Source: UBA2279 sp041595875 (GTDB taxonomy: Bacteria; Actinomycetota; Coriobacteriia; Anaerosomatales; Anaerosomataceae). From it: a stretch of 8,238 nt of DNA. Location of the stretch: assembly GCA_041595875.1 (NCBI GenBank), contig JBFHJN010000082.1, positions 1 through 8,238 on the forward strand, read 5' to 3'. The position numbers and the translations under genes were made by a program. Of this stretch, positions 1-7,466 are shown piece after piece (the first letter of the stretch is position 1; every line of letters begins with the position of its first letter). Under the pieces are notes generated by a model that saw nothing but the letters and a program-made list of their open reading frames with translations, did no database searches and had not been told where the DNA came from.

Positions 1-400
1 GGGCGTAGAGCTCTTTGCTCTGTTCCACAGGATCTTTCACGGTTTCCAGCGGGTACCGGAAGAAGGACTTCCAGAACGGATCAAGGGTTTCATTGAAGAA
101 GGTTGCCGCCTCTTCCCGGAACTTGCCACCGGGCTGGAAGAGATCCATCTGATGGATCTGCTTGCCTTCGTGGGTCAGGCGCTTGTCCAGGATATGGGCA
201 AGTTCATGGGCCAGCACGCGAGCGCTGTACTGGCGAGCCGATTCCCCCGTCTTCGGATGGGCTTCCATGGACATGGCCGTGGCCTTGAGCGCCAGGTAGT
301 ACTTACCGTTGTACTCCTTGGCCCATCCTCCATTGGTCCCCACCTGATCAATGACCACGATGCCATCGACCAGATACATGAAGTCGGTCTGCAGCATGGA
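1..400 (-). other. Zincin-like metallopeptidase domain within the giant protein (incomplete)
   Basis: The domain begins at about residue 950 of the giant protein, after the linker. Hydrophobic strand-like stretches (FMYLVDGIVVIDQVG, then KYYLALKATAMS) precede a helix reading SARQYSARVLAHELAHILD. In HELAH (bases 194-208), H1012 and H1016 would bind zinc and E1013 would be the catalytic base. About 30 residues on, FREEAATFFNE offers E1043 or E1044 as third ligand, the gluzincin-type arrangement. From memory, a similar HExxH plus downstream E-A-x-x-F-F spacing occurs in anthrax lethal factor-like peptidases and in zincin domains of phage polyvalent proteins; no search was possible. There is no metzincin HExxHxxGxxH motif. 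The right boundary (about base 400) is an estimate, and the domain probably continues past the left edge. Confidence 0.7.
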
Positions 401-3241
401 CTGGATCTCATTGAAGATCTCGTCCATGAAGGCCGCTTCGACAGGGGTGGCATTGCGCAGGGGTGTCCCCTCACGCAGCGCACTGAGCTCTGCCAGGATG
501 CCTTCAGGCACACTGCGTTGAGCCGTGATCCCGGAACCAGTGGAGACAGGTACTGCAGGTGCCGTTCCGGCACTCTGTGAAGAAGCAGCAGACGCTGGAG
601 CCGACTCAGTGGAACTGGGAGTCGGATTGGAGACAACTGGAGTTGACTGTTCTCTACTTTTATTCGCAGCAGCGCCGAGAGGCGCCTGCGTACTGGAGTT
701 GGCTGTGTCTACTGTGGGAGCCGCTGCGGGGGTCTTTTGGACCGGCTTGCCGAACTTAAGTTCATAGGCAGACTTCAATTCTTTTGATGCAGCCAGAAGC
801 GCCTTGGATTCCTGAGCAATATCAGCGATCAAGGTAGGAGAATTGAGTTCCAGGCCCGCATTCTTGCGAAGCTGGTCGCGGCTCATCCGGGTATCGGGCG
901 TGACCCAGCGACCATCCTTGGTCCGCACGATCTGTCCCCCCAGGCCCACCTTGGCTGCCAGGGCCGCCTTGGCTTCATGGCTCTTGGCGAACGCCGTGAG
1001 GTCCTGCAGCTGCTTCTGCGCGGCTTTCTGGTTGTTCGCCTGAACGGCTGTGGCCATGCGCTGGCGGTACTGCGCAATCCCCACATCCTTGCCTTGCCCG
1101 TAGTAGATCGCCTGGGACACTTCCCCCATGGTCTTGAGCATGTTGGCTTCGACCTGGGCGGCAGACAGTTCCCGCAGATAGGCCCGCTGTGCCGGCGTGA
1201 AGGCATTGTCCGTGTTCTCGGCCAGTGCGCTGGCCTGCTCGGCACTGAGCACCTCCGGTGAAGCCATGGCCAGGGTAATCAGCTTGCTTGCCGCTTGCTG
1301 GCTCTGGGCAGCAGCCTGCGTATCACCGGCCGTCACCGGGGCATTGACCGCCTCGATCGTGGCTTCGATCTCCTCGGTAGCAGGGAGCGCATTGACCGTG
1401 CTGGCGAGGTTGTCCAGCCGACCTTGTGCGCGAGACAGATCCTGTTCGATCTTCTCCAGGGCCTGCTGACGGGCTTGCGCCTTCTTCTGCGCCGTCCCCG
1501 TGTCTGCACGCAAGGCAGCCAGTTCTTCCTCGATGAGCGAGCGACGTTCCTGCAGCGCGCCCACGTACTCCGTATCGGTGGGATCCGCCTCGACAATCAT
1601 CTTGTCCGTGGCCTGGATCATGCCCTGCAGCCCCTGTTCGGTGGATGCCTGCACCTGTACGGCCATACGAGCGCGCTGGATCTCCAGATTGCTCACCACT
1701 TCGGTGGCCTGGGTCAGGGCCTCCTGCTTGGTTTCCGGCGTTGCGCCCGGGGCAACCGCCTGGGCACTGATGACATCGATCGCCTTGGCCGGGTCGTACT
1801 TGGCCGACTTCGGATCCAGGAAGACCGAAGGATCGCCCGCCTTGATGGCTTCCTGCGTGGCTTGCCGGTCGGCCTGAATACGGGTGGCTGCTGCGACCGC
1901 CTCTTCGGTCGTACCCGTGACTTCCCGAGCCAGTTGAACCCCTGCGCCCAGACCACCCCCTGCGACGGCACCGAGCGTGCCCCCCACATAAGCGTCTTCG
2001 AGCGTGGTGGCCTCATTGACGATGTTGTTCTCGCCATAGGTCTGGTATGCCTCGGTGGCGAACTCACCCGCACCACCGCGCAGACCTGCACCGGTCACCC
2101 GACCCAGCGAAGACTTGGCGACTGCCCCAGTGGCCTTGGACAGTGCTGCCTTGAAGCCTTCCCGGGTAGCCGTCTCGGCAACCTCTTCAGCCCCTTCAGC
2201 AAGCACTTTGCCGCTCTTGCCGAGTATCTTGCCGAACCCCAACGTGAGCTTCTCGCCTGCTGCTTCGGCCACCGCCAGGGAAGCTGCCCAACCGGCCATA
2301 CGGTGCATCTCCTCCTCGGGAGGAAGCGCACCATTGTTCTTCTTGGCGTAGTCCGCGATGCCCTTGCCGAACTCATTCACGGCATACGGCACGGTGGCCA
2401 TGGCCATGCCACCCCATCCCGCCGCAGCCAGTGCCAGTTGGGGGATGTTGTTGGCGATCAAACCAGTGGCAGCAGCGGGGTTGTCCATCGCCACACTGCC
2501 GATATTGGCAAGCAGGCCGGCGATACCCGGCACGATCTCACTCGCTGCCTGGGCGAGCTCCCCTTCTTTCAGGGATTCCCAGCCCTTCTCCACACCGGTG
2601 ATGTTTTCCTGGAACCCGTCACGAGCCTGCCTGATCATTTCCCGTTCATCACCTCGATGAACCATGTTGGAGGAGGCTTCCAGGACTTCACGGACGGCAG
2701 CACCATCAGACATGGCACTGCGCATGCGGTCGATACGCTGCAGATTGGTTTCTGCATTGGCGCGTCGATCACGCTGGATCTTCGTTTCGGTACGGGGATC
2801 AGGCGCAGCGGTACGACCAGCAGGCAGGTTGAGCAACACCATGTCTTCTGGCGTGGCCTTGCCTTCGCGGTAACGCCCCTCAGCGAGCTTGGCTTCGTCG
2901 GGAATATCCTGCTCGATCGCAGCAGTACGAAGGTCGTGGATGGTGGCGCCCACATTCAGGGGCAGACGGGCAGCCCCGTCGAGTGCATAGGCGCCGAAAT
3001 TGACGGCCTTCGCAACAAGACCGTCTTCGTTTAGATCCAGCTTGCCAACGAGCGAGTTACGGTCTGCTTCCGCGTTCCTTCTCGCCTGCTCTTCCAGATT
3101 TCGGCGGTATTCACCCAATGCTTCCACTTTGAGCGCAGTAGCGTTTTGCAGTGCCTGGGTTTTATCTACTCCGGTATTCGGAGCAAAAGCACTTGCACCA
3201 CTTCTACGCGCAAAGTAGTCATCGATATTGAATTCCGCCAT
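1..3241 (-). CDS. Giant phage virion/ejection-type protein with zincin metallopeptidase domain (3' end outside window)
   Basis: The reading frame is open from the ATG at 3241 to the left edge: 1080 complete codons, no stop. AGGGAG lies 7 nt upstream of the ATG. The N-terminus (MAEFNIDDYFARR) is followed by charged helical sequence. Residues about 232-285 are Gly/Ala-rich and hydrophobic, and about 394-435 form a second Gly/Ala-zipper-like segment; both could insert in or line a membrane. Residues about 509-617 are Gln/Glu/Arg/Ala-rich and probably coiled coil. About 832-912 is a Pro/Ser/Thr/Ala linker. A compact domain with beta-like stretches then leads to HELAH at 1012-1016, a zinc metallopeptidase motif, with E1043/E1044 as candidate third ligand. 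I saw no cysteine codon. As the last and largest of three packed genes it resembles T7 gp16 in position, suggesting an internal virion protein ejected into the host; that is inference. Alternatives are a tail-associated protein or a polyvalent-type injected phage protein. Coding status is very secure, the zincin likely, the ejection role moderate. Confidence 0.9.
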   Translation of the reverse strand, partial: MAEFNIDDYFARRSGASAFAPNTGVDKTQALQNATALKVEALGEYRRNLEEQARRNAEADRNSLVGKLDLNEDGLVAKAVNFGAYALDGAARLPLNVGATIHDLRTAAIEQDIPDEAKLAEGRYREGKATPEDMVLLNLPAGRTAAPDPRTETKIQRDRRANAETNLQRIDRMRSAMSDGAAVREVLEASSNMVHRGDEREMIRQARDGFQENITGVEKGWESLKEGELAQAASEIVPGIAGLLANIGSVAMDNPAAATGLIANNIPQLALAAAGWGGMAMATVPYAVNEFGKGIADYAKKNNGALPPEEEMHRMAGWAASLAVAEAAGEKLTLGFGKILGKSGKVLAEGAEEVAETATREGFKAALSKATGAVAKSSLGRVTGAGLRGGAGEFATEAYQTYGENNIVNEATTLEDAYVGGTLGAVAGGGLGAGVQLAREVTGTTEEAVAAATRIQADRQATQEAIKAGDPSVFLDPKSAKYDPAKAIDVISAQAVAPGATPETKQEALTQATEVVSNLEIQRARMAVQVQASTEQGLQGMIQATDKMIVEADPTDTEYVGALQERRSLIEEELAALRADTGTAQKKAQARQQALEKIEQDLSRAQGRLDNLASTVNALPATEEIEATIEAVNAPVTAGDTQAAAQSQQAASKLITLAMASPEVLSAEQASALAENTDNAFTPAQRAYLRELSAAQVEANMLKTMGEVSQAIYYGQGKDVGIAQYRQRMATAVQANNQKAAQKQLQDLTAFAKSHEAKAALAAKVGLGGQIVRTKDGRWVTPDTRMSRDQLRKNAGLELNSPTLIADIAQESKALLAASKELKSAYELKFGKPVQKTPAAAPTVDTANSSTQAPLGAAANKSREQSTPVVSNPTPSSTESAPASAASSQSAGTAPAVPVSTGSGITAQRSVPEGILAELSALREGTPLRNATPVEAAFMDEIFNEIQSMLQTDFMYLVDGIVVIDQVGTNGGWAKEYNGKYYLALKATAMSMEAHPKTGESARQYSARVLAHELAHILDKRLTHEGKQIHQMDLFQPGGKFREEAATFFNETLDPFWKSFFRYPLETVKDPVEQSKELYA
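498..748 (-). other. Low-complexity Pro/Ser/Thr/Ala linker segment inside the giant protein
   Basis: This stretch encodes residues about 832-912, running from KPVQKTPAAAPT to VSTGSGITAQRSVPEG. It is dominated by Pro, Ser, Thr and Ala, with almost no large hydrophobics, and has the look of a flexible interdomain linker. It separates the helical/membrane-type N-terminal 830 residues from the zincin domain. Part of it (about 600-680) uses AT-richer codons (AAT, AAA, AGT, AGA, TCA, ACT, CCA, GTT) that are rare in the rest of the gene. The frame stays intact, so this is not a frameshift or pseudogene scar. Confidence 0.75.
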
Positions 3242-3294
3242 TCTGCAACTCCCTAAAGTTTCCGGAAGTTTACTTGAATGGCGGAGTGTTTACA
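3242..3294 (-). promoter_or_regulatory. Short intergenic leader with ribosome binding site of the giant gene
   Basis: These 53 nt separate the 490-aa gene from the giant gene. On the minus strand AGGGAG (3249-3254) is a good Shine-Dalgarno site 7 nt before the ATG at 3241, which fixes that start. The spacer is AT-richer than its surroundings. It holds an 8-nt palindrome TTCCGGAA (3260-3267) and two AAGTTT copies on the plus strand flanking CCGG (3256-3271). I see no terminator-like stem with a T-run and no clear sigma70 promoter, so read-through transcription from the preceding gene is the simplest reading. Confidence 0.6.
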
Positions 3295-4767
3295 TTAGCG
3301 ACTGCTATTCAATGCTCTCTTGAATTGCTCAGTCCGGTTTTCAGGTGTGTTATTTCCTTTTCCGGCTGTATTCTCTTCAAGCATGCGAATAAGCGTCGGG
3401 TTTTGAAGCACCTTTTTCAGTGCGTTCTCGAAGTTACTTTCAACATTGTTCGGAAAGAGCCAATTCGTGTCCCTTGATGCCTGGATAGCATACTGAATGG
3501 CAGCAACAGGGACATCATATGCCTTACCGTCAATCATGAAGGGCTTGGTCAGATATTCGGTGGCGGCATTGAGCACAATCGGGGCACTCTCCGGGTCCGT
3601 CTTGCCGATCGTGCTGTTGACCGTATCGGATATTGCCTGCAGGTTGCCCAACGGATTGTCCTTCTGCAGGGCCATCGGGTTGTTCTTCTGATACGCCTCG
3701 TTCAGCTTGTCCTGGCGCCGCTTGTCCGCTTCAAGAACTGCCTTGTCATGGCCGATCGGATCCTGCACCCCACTGAACAGCTCACCGTACTGCTTGCGGA
3801 TGTTCTCGGCCCGGAAAGCAGGCACGCCCGCTTCACGCAATGAATTGGCGGCAGACATGGCACTATCGGTATCGCCCGCCAGGTAGACGCCATTCTCCCT
3901 GGCAGTGCTCAGAAGGTTATCCCGTACATCCGGAGCCAGGCTGCCCACATCCACATACCCGCCCGGGGACGTAGGAAGGCCCATGCTACGAGCCAGCATG
4001 CCCAGGTCCTTCAAGCCTTGGTTGGCTTTCGTGACGTGCTCGGCTGCGCGCTGGGAATACAACTCGACAGCCATCCTCTCTGCGGCCTTGTCCTCGATGT
4101 CCCGCTTCTTCTCGGACAGGTTCAGCCTGGATTCCTGAGCACGTAGCCCATTCAGTTCCAGATCCGAGTTGTCCTTGCGGATACGCATCTTCTGGTTCTG
4201 CTCATCCCAGTCGAAGCGGGTGTTGGCGCGATCGGCACCCAGGATGGTGCCGGCCAGCTCCCCTGCATTGGGCAAGCCTTCCCCGGAATAGACCGCCAGG
4301 GCTTCCCGGGCACTACGTACCTGGTCCTTGTCACCGGACGAAGCCATCGACAGCAAGCGTTCCCGGGTAGGCCGCCATTGACGCTCTGTTTGCTGATCCT
4401 GGAATACGTTGGCTTTGGTGAGTTGATCCCGCAGCGTGGCGACACGGGCATCTTCGGCCCCACGAATGGCGCTGCGATCCACCTGATCCCCGAACTGGCT
4501 ACGCAGGTTGTCGAACACCCCTGCATTGCGAGCCGCTTCGAAGTCCTCGACCGTGCGGTACTGCTGCAACGAATCCAGAAAGCTCTGGGTGTTGTCGGTC
4601 TTGACCTTGTTCTGGGCAAACTGGGCGGCATCCTGATGCTGTCCCAGAACGCGGTTGAGCGTGTTGAAGGCCCCATCAAAGCTCTGTTGAGCCGCCTGAA
4701 GGGGACGGGAGGCATCGGCAAGCGACTGCCCCATGATGGAACGCCAGGTGATTGGTCCGCCAGCCAT
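3295..4767 (-). CDS. Putative internal virion/ejection protein, 490 aa, helical
   Basis: This 490-aa protein starts at the ATG at 4767, whose A is also the last base of the upstream stop codon (TAATG), so it is probably translated by coupling; GGGGTGAAG just upstream can act as a weak ribosome binding site. It ends with TAA at 3295. It opens with MAGGPITWRSIMG; from memory, a short T-W-R-N-V-like opening recurs in podovirus internal virion proteins, but this is weak evidence. The body is polar and helical, rich in Ala, Gln, Arg, Asp and Asn, with a probable coiled coil at residues about 200-256. A Gly/Pro hinge lies near 264-272 (LPTSPGG). It has no cysteine, no signal peptide and no transmembrane segment. 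No catalytic motif was recognised. Lying between a small Gly/Ala-rich gene and the giant gene, it occupies the place of T7 gene 15, an inner core protein; that function is inferred. The last roughly 90 codons are AT-richer than the rest. Confidence 0.9.
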   Translation of the reverse strand: MAGGPITWRSIMGQSLADASRPLQAAQQSFDGAFNTLNRVLGQHQDAAQFAQNKVKTDNTQSFLDSLQQYRTVEDFEAARNAGVFDNLRSQFGDQVDRSAIRGAEDARVATLRDQLTKANVFQDQQTERQWRPTRERLLSMASSGDKDQVRSAREALAVYSGEGLPNAGELAGTILGADRANTRFDWDEQNQKMRIRKDNSDLELNGLRAQESRLNLSEKKRDIEDKAAERMAVELYSQRAAEHVTKANQGLKDLGMLARSMGLPTSPGGYVDVGSLAPDVRDNLLSTARENGVYLAGDTDSAMSAANSLREAGVPAFRAENIRKQYGELFSGVQDPIGHDKAVLEADKRRQDKLNEAYQKNNPMALQKDNPLGNLQAISDTVNSTIGKTDPESAPIVLNAATEYLTKPFMIDGKAYDVPVAAIQYAIQASRDTNWLFPNNVESNFENALKKVLQNPTLIRMLEENTAGKGNNTPENRTEQFKRALNSSR

Positions 4768-5252
4768 TACTTCACCCCGTTTTCGCGCATGTAGTCACCC
4801 ACCGACTGGTAGGCCCCTGGATTGGCTGCAACACGGGCACGCTGACGATCCTCCAATGCCGTGTTGGTGGTCTGGCGCTGGGCATCGTAGTTCGCCTGGA
4901 ACTGGCGCTGGTTCTCGGCCAGAGTCTTCTTGGCCAGTCCGTACTGTTGCATGCCCATGAAGGCATTGCCCAGTGCAGAGGCCGTCCCCAGCGCCATGCC
5001 ACCCCAACCGGGCTGATCTTTCGTGCCGATCATGCCCTTCATCCATTCAGGCATCCAGCTTGCCGCATCACCAGCTGCTCCGGCTGCAGCCCCTCCCAAG
5101 ACACCAAAACCAAGGTCAGGGGTTTGCAACGGAGCAGCGACTGCCTGCTGGAGAATACGGTTCGGATCGAGTGTCTGCATCGCGTTTTGCTGCACTTGTG
5201 CGAGTGGATTCGCGGAAATTGGATCGAGGTATTTATTGAGGGATTGATACAT
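4767..5252 (-). CDS. Small Gly/Ala-rich putative internal virion protein, 161 aa
   Basis: The ATG at 5252 lies 4 nt after the stop of the 730-aa gene. AGGAG (5262-5266), inside the end of that gene, sits 9 nt upstream. The N-terminal 45 residues are polar and Gln/Asn/Pro-rich. Residues about 48-64 are Gly/Ala-rich (GFGVLGGAAAGAAGDAA). A Trp/Met-rich amphipathic patch follows (WMPEWMKGMIG, about 66-76), then a second Gly/Ala/Met segment (about 82-101), then a strongly polar Gln/Arg helix (about 107-142), and the end YQSVGDYMRENGVK. There is no cysteine. A short Gly/Ala hydrophobic part followed by a Gln/Arg-rich helix is reminiscent of T7 gp14, the smallest internal core protein, thought to form the outer-membrane part of the ejection channel. 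The resemblance is in composition and position only; I did not recognise homology. Its stop overlaps the next start by 1 nt. Confidence 0.88.
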   Translation of the reverse strand: MYQSLNKYLDPISANPLAQVQQNAMQTLDPNRILQQAVAAPLQTPDLGFGVLGGAAAGAAGDAASWMPEWMKGMIGTKDQPGWGGMALGTASALGNAFMGMQQYGLAKKTLAENQRQFQANYDAQRQTTNTALEDRQRARVAANPGAYQSVGDYMRENGVK

Positions 5253-5256
5253 GGAG

Positions 5257-7449
5257 TCATTCTCCTAAAGAATCTGAAAGTTCCGGCAGTCTCAGGGCTA
5301 CATCCACGTAATGCTGAATCGCTGAAATCCCTAATGTGCCTATATTACCGGCATGTACGGTTCGATTATAAAAGTCATTGGGATTTTCCCCAAAAACTAC
5401 GATAGGACTCATGGCAACATTCCCTTTAAGTAGGTCATTCGCCTGGTCCAGCAATTCACTCTTTTCTTCTACGTACAGTCCAAATTCTTCCGCCTGAATT
5501 GCAAGATCGGAAAATTCATCTTCAAGAAAATCTCCCACACCTGAAGCCAGTGAATTGGACAGTTGCAGGAGTTCCGTTGCCCAGGGGGAACCAGCAAGTG
5601 AACCTGCCTCGAATGCCTTGTAGCCTGCGTACAGTGCCACCACGACAGCAATGATCAGGGCAAGCTCGCCACCAATGGCCGAGACAACCTCCTTGATGAT
5701 CACCGCGTAGACCATCGCAGTCAGCAGCTCCATGGCAAAGGCAAACATCACCGCAGTGAAGGTGATGGTTCCCGCAGCCAGGGCTGCCGCCATGCTCTGC
5801 CAGGTGGCGCCGTAGGTGTAGATTGTCAGGGCGATCGCTGCAATGGTCAGGATCGCTTTGAACACCCCGGTCTGGTACCACTTCACCTTGATCGTGACTC
5901 GGCTGTTGAACACGAAGTGCAACGAGCGCAGATACATCGCTTCCCGATCCGGGATCGAGTAAGTCTCGGTGATGGCATGATCCAGGGGGATCAACAGGAT
6001 GTCATCGTTGTCATCCCCGGTAGTCGTGTACTGGTTCCAGATGTGATACGTCATGCGCAAGCCCCGTACCTCGATCTCTTCGTACGTCGAGGCACTTACC
6101 TGCTTGCGAAAGAAATGGCTGGATGTCCCCGCCACGAAAGCCGAAGTATGTAGCCCCACCTTGCCAATGCTGCCCTGCACAAAACGCTTATAGACCCCCT
6201 GGTTGCTCAAGGTCATCTTGAACCGGTTGTCCTGGATCACCGTGGCGTACTGTTCCAGGCTCTGATCCTTCTTGAGGAGCCGGTTCACGATCGATGCTGC
6301 CACCGAGATGGTGTCTGCTCCCTGCAAGGCGTACTGTCCGTTGAAGTAGTCGAACAGGTACCGGCAATCAACCGGATGGGAGGAAGTGGGTGAGACAGCG
6401 AAAACCATCATCGCCTGCTCCACATCCCCGATGTCCGGGTTCTCATGGATTGTGTCGATCATCTCGGCATAGTCCATGCGCAGGTACTTCAGCAGCTTCT
6501 CGGTTTCCGCGTACTCGTTCGTCCCTTCGGTACTGGCTGCAGACACCTTGTCGAAGCGAAAGTACAGGAAGGGGAAGTAGCTGCGAGGCACGCCGTTGGG
6601 GGCGTTGTCGATGCCATCGAGGGTGGGATACGTCCCTGCCCCCTTGCGATACATCCAGTACTTGATCACCCCGCCGATCTTGTACTTGGCGTGAAAGTAG
6701 TCGTCCCCGTCATCGAGCTCATTCACGTCAATCGTGAAAGTGCCCGTGGTGTATCGGCCGGCTTCGTCCGGATAGAGGTTGCCGGTACCGTAGGTGGTGT
6801 TATCCGCGACGTATTGAACCAGTACGTAAGGTTCAGTGACCTGGGCGTTGTAGATCACGTCCGGATTGATGCGTAGCTGCCCCATGTCGTCATAGCTCAT
6901 GCGTCGCTGCGGGGCATAGCCAGAGTTCGACGCCACTCCCCACTGCTCCTTGGCCGAGGCATCCATGGCGGCATAGTCGGCAGGACTGATCACCAACTGG
7001 AAGAAATCCAGGTAGGTGGGTCTGCCTGTCTGAACTTCCAGTACGCTGAGCCGATTGGTCAGTGGGTTGTAGCCATGCTCGGCAATGAGCTTGGTCCAGG
7101 CGATGTGGTAGTTGTTGGGTGGGCCGTAGCGGGAATATTCAAGCGTCACCGGTGCGCCTTCGAGCCCATCGAGCACGGCCTGAACCAGGGCTGAACCCTG
7201 GCTTGGGGAAACAACCTTGCCCACAGGCAAACCGTAGGGGTAGTGATCCTTTGCCCGCTTGAACAGGCGTTCGGTACGCAAGCCAGCGCTGTTGGCCAGC
7301 TCATTCATCACATGGCCGTAGAGGTCCTCGTCTCGGAAGATCGACTTGGCCATTCCGGTCTGCAGGGCATTGGGGATGCCGTCATCGTCAATGACTCGCG
7401 CGACAGTGGTACCAACCTTGGTCTTCTTCTTGGAGCTGAACAGGCCCAT
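5257..7449 (-). CDS. Phage structural protein with C-terminal membrane block, 730 aa, function unknown
   Basis: I start this gene at the ATG at 7449 (MGLFSSKKKTKVG), because AGGA lies 6 nt upstream; a longer frame from a TTG at 7470 lacks a comparable site and would begin close to the terminator stem. The protein is 730 aa. Residues about 1-520 look soluble and mixed alpha/beta, rich in Tyr, Asp and Gly, with no recognised catalytic motif and a single cysteine (DCRYL, about 362). Residues about 530-610 are strongly hydrophobic and could form three or four membrane helices (from GVFKAILTIAAIALTIYTYG to LALIIAVVVALYAGY). An acidic helix follows (about 634-675), then a compact tail containing ENPNDFYNRTVHAGNIG and HYVDVALRLPE. 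There is no signal peptide. The position before the putative ejection proteins fits a virion protein of the tail, connector or internal core. A membrane-active role during entry is inference. The last 100 codons are AT-richer than the rest. Confidence 0.88.
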   Translation of the reverse strand: MGLFSSKKKTKVGTTVARVIDDDGIPNALQTGMAKSIFRDEDLYGHVMNELANSAGLRTERLFKRAKDHYPYGLPVGKVVSPSQGSALVQAVLDGLEGAPVTLEYSRYGPPNNYHIAWTKLIAEHGYNPLTNRLSVLEVQTGRPTYLDFFQLVISPADYAAMDASAKEQWGVASNSGYAPQRRMSYDDMGQLRINPDVIYNAQVTEPYVLVQYVADNTTYGTGNLYPDEAGRYTTGTFTIDVNELDDGDDYFHAKYKIGGVIKYWMYRKGAGTYPTLDGIDNAPNGVPRSYFPFLYFRFDKVSAASTEGTNEYAETEKLLKYLRMDYAEMIDTIHENPDIGDVEQAMMVFAVSPTSSHPVDCRYLFDYFNGQYALQGADTISVAASIVNRLLKKDQSLEQYATVIQDNRFKMTLSNQGVYKRFVQGSIGKVGLHTSAFVAGTSSHFFRKQVSASTYEEIEVRGLRMTYHIWNQYTTTGDDNDDILLIPLDHAITETYSIPDREAMYLRSLHFVFNSRVTIKVKWYQTGVFKAILTIAAIALTIYTYGATWQSMAAALAAGTITFTAVMFAFAMELLTAMVYAVIIKEVVSAIGGELALIIAVVVALYAGYKAFEAGSLAGSPWATELLQLSNSLASGVGDFLEDEFSDLAIQAEEFGLYVEEKSELLDQANDLLKGNVAMSPIVVFGENPNDFYNRTVHAGNIGTLGISAIQHYVDVALRLPELSDSLGE

Positions 7450-7455
7450 GGGTTT

Positions 7456-7459
7456 TCCT
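7456..7459 (-). promoter_or_regulatory. Ribosome binding site choosing the 7449 start
   Basis: AGGA on the minus strand is 6 nt from the ATG at 7449. The bases just before this ATG (AACCC) match those before the 228-aa gene's ATG, which also has a 6-nt spacer after GAGGAG. This favours the 730-aa form starting MGLFSS over a 737-aa form from the TTG at 7470. Confidence 0.7.
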
Positions 7460-7466
7460 ACTGGGT

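Noticed and set aside
1295..3034. A 579-codon open frame on the plus strand, opposite the giant gene
   Set aside because: Its triplets line up exactly with those of the minus-strand gene, so its stops would need TTA, CTA or TCA codons in that gene, which are rare in this G+C-rich sequence. It ends where the sense gene uses CTA for Leu. The implied protein is rich in Arg, Gly, Leu and His with no recognisable domain, and the minus-strand frame has a good ribosome site, plausible domains and collinear neighbours.
3256..3271. Two AAGTTT copies flanking CCGG, with the palindrome TTCCGGAA, as an operator or promoter
   Set aside because: The repeat is too short, occurs once in the window, and no -10/-35 pair or phage-type promoter is evident nearby.
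4752..5405. A 217-codon plus-strand frame across the 161-aa gene and its neighbours
   Set aside because: It spans two gene junctions of the well-supported minus-strand run and yields a Cys/His/Arg-rich composition typical of antisense frames.
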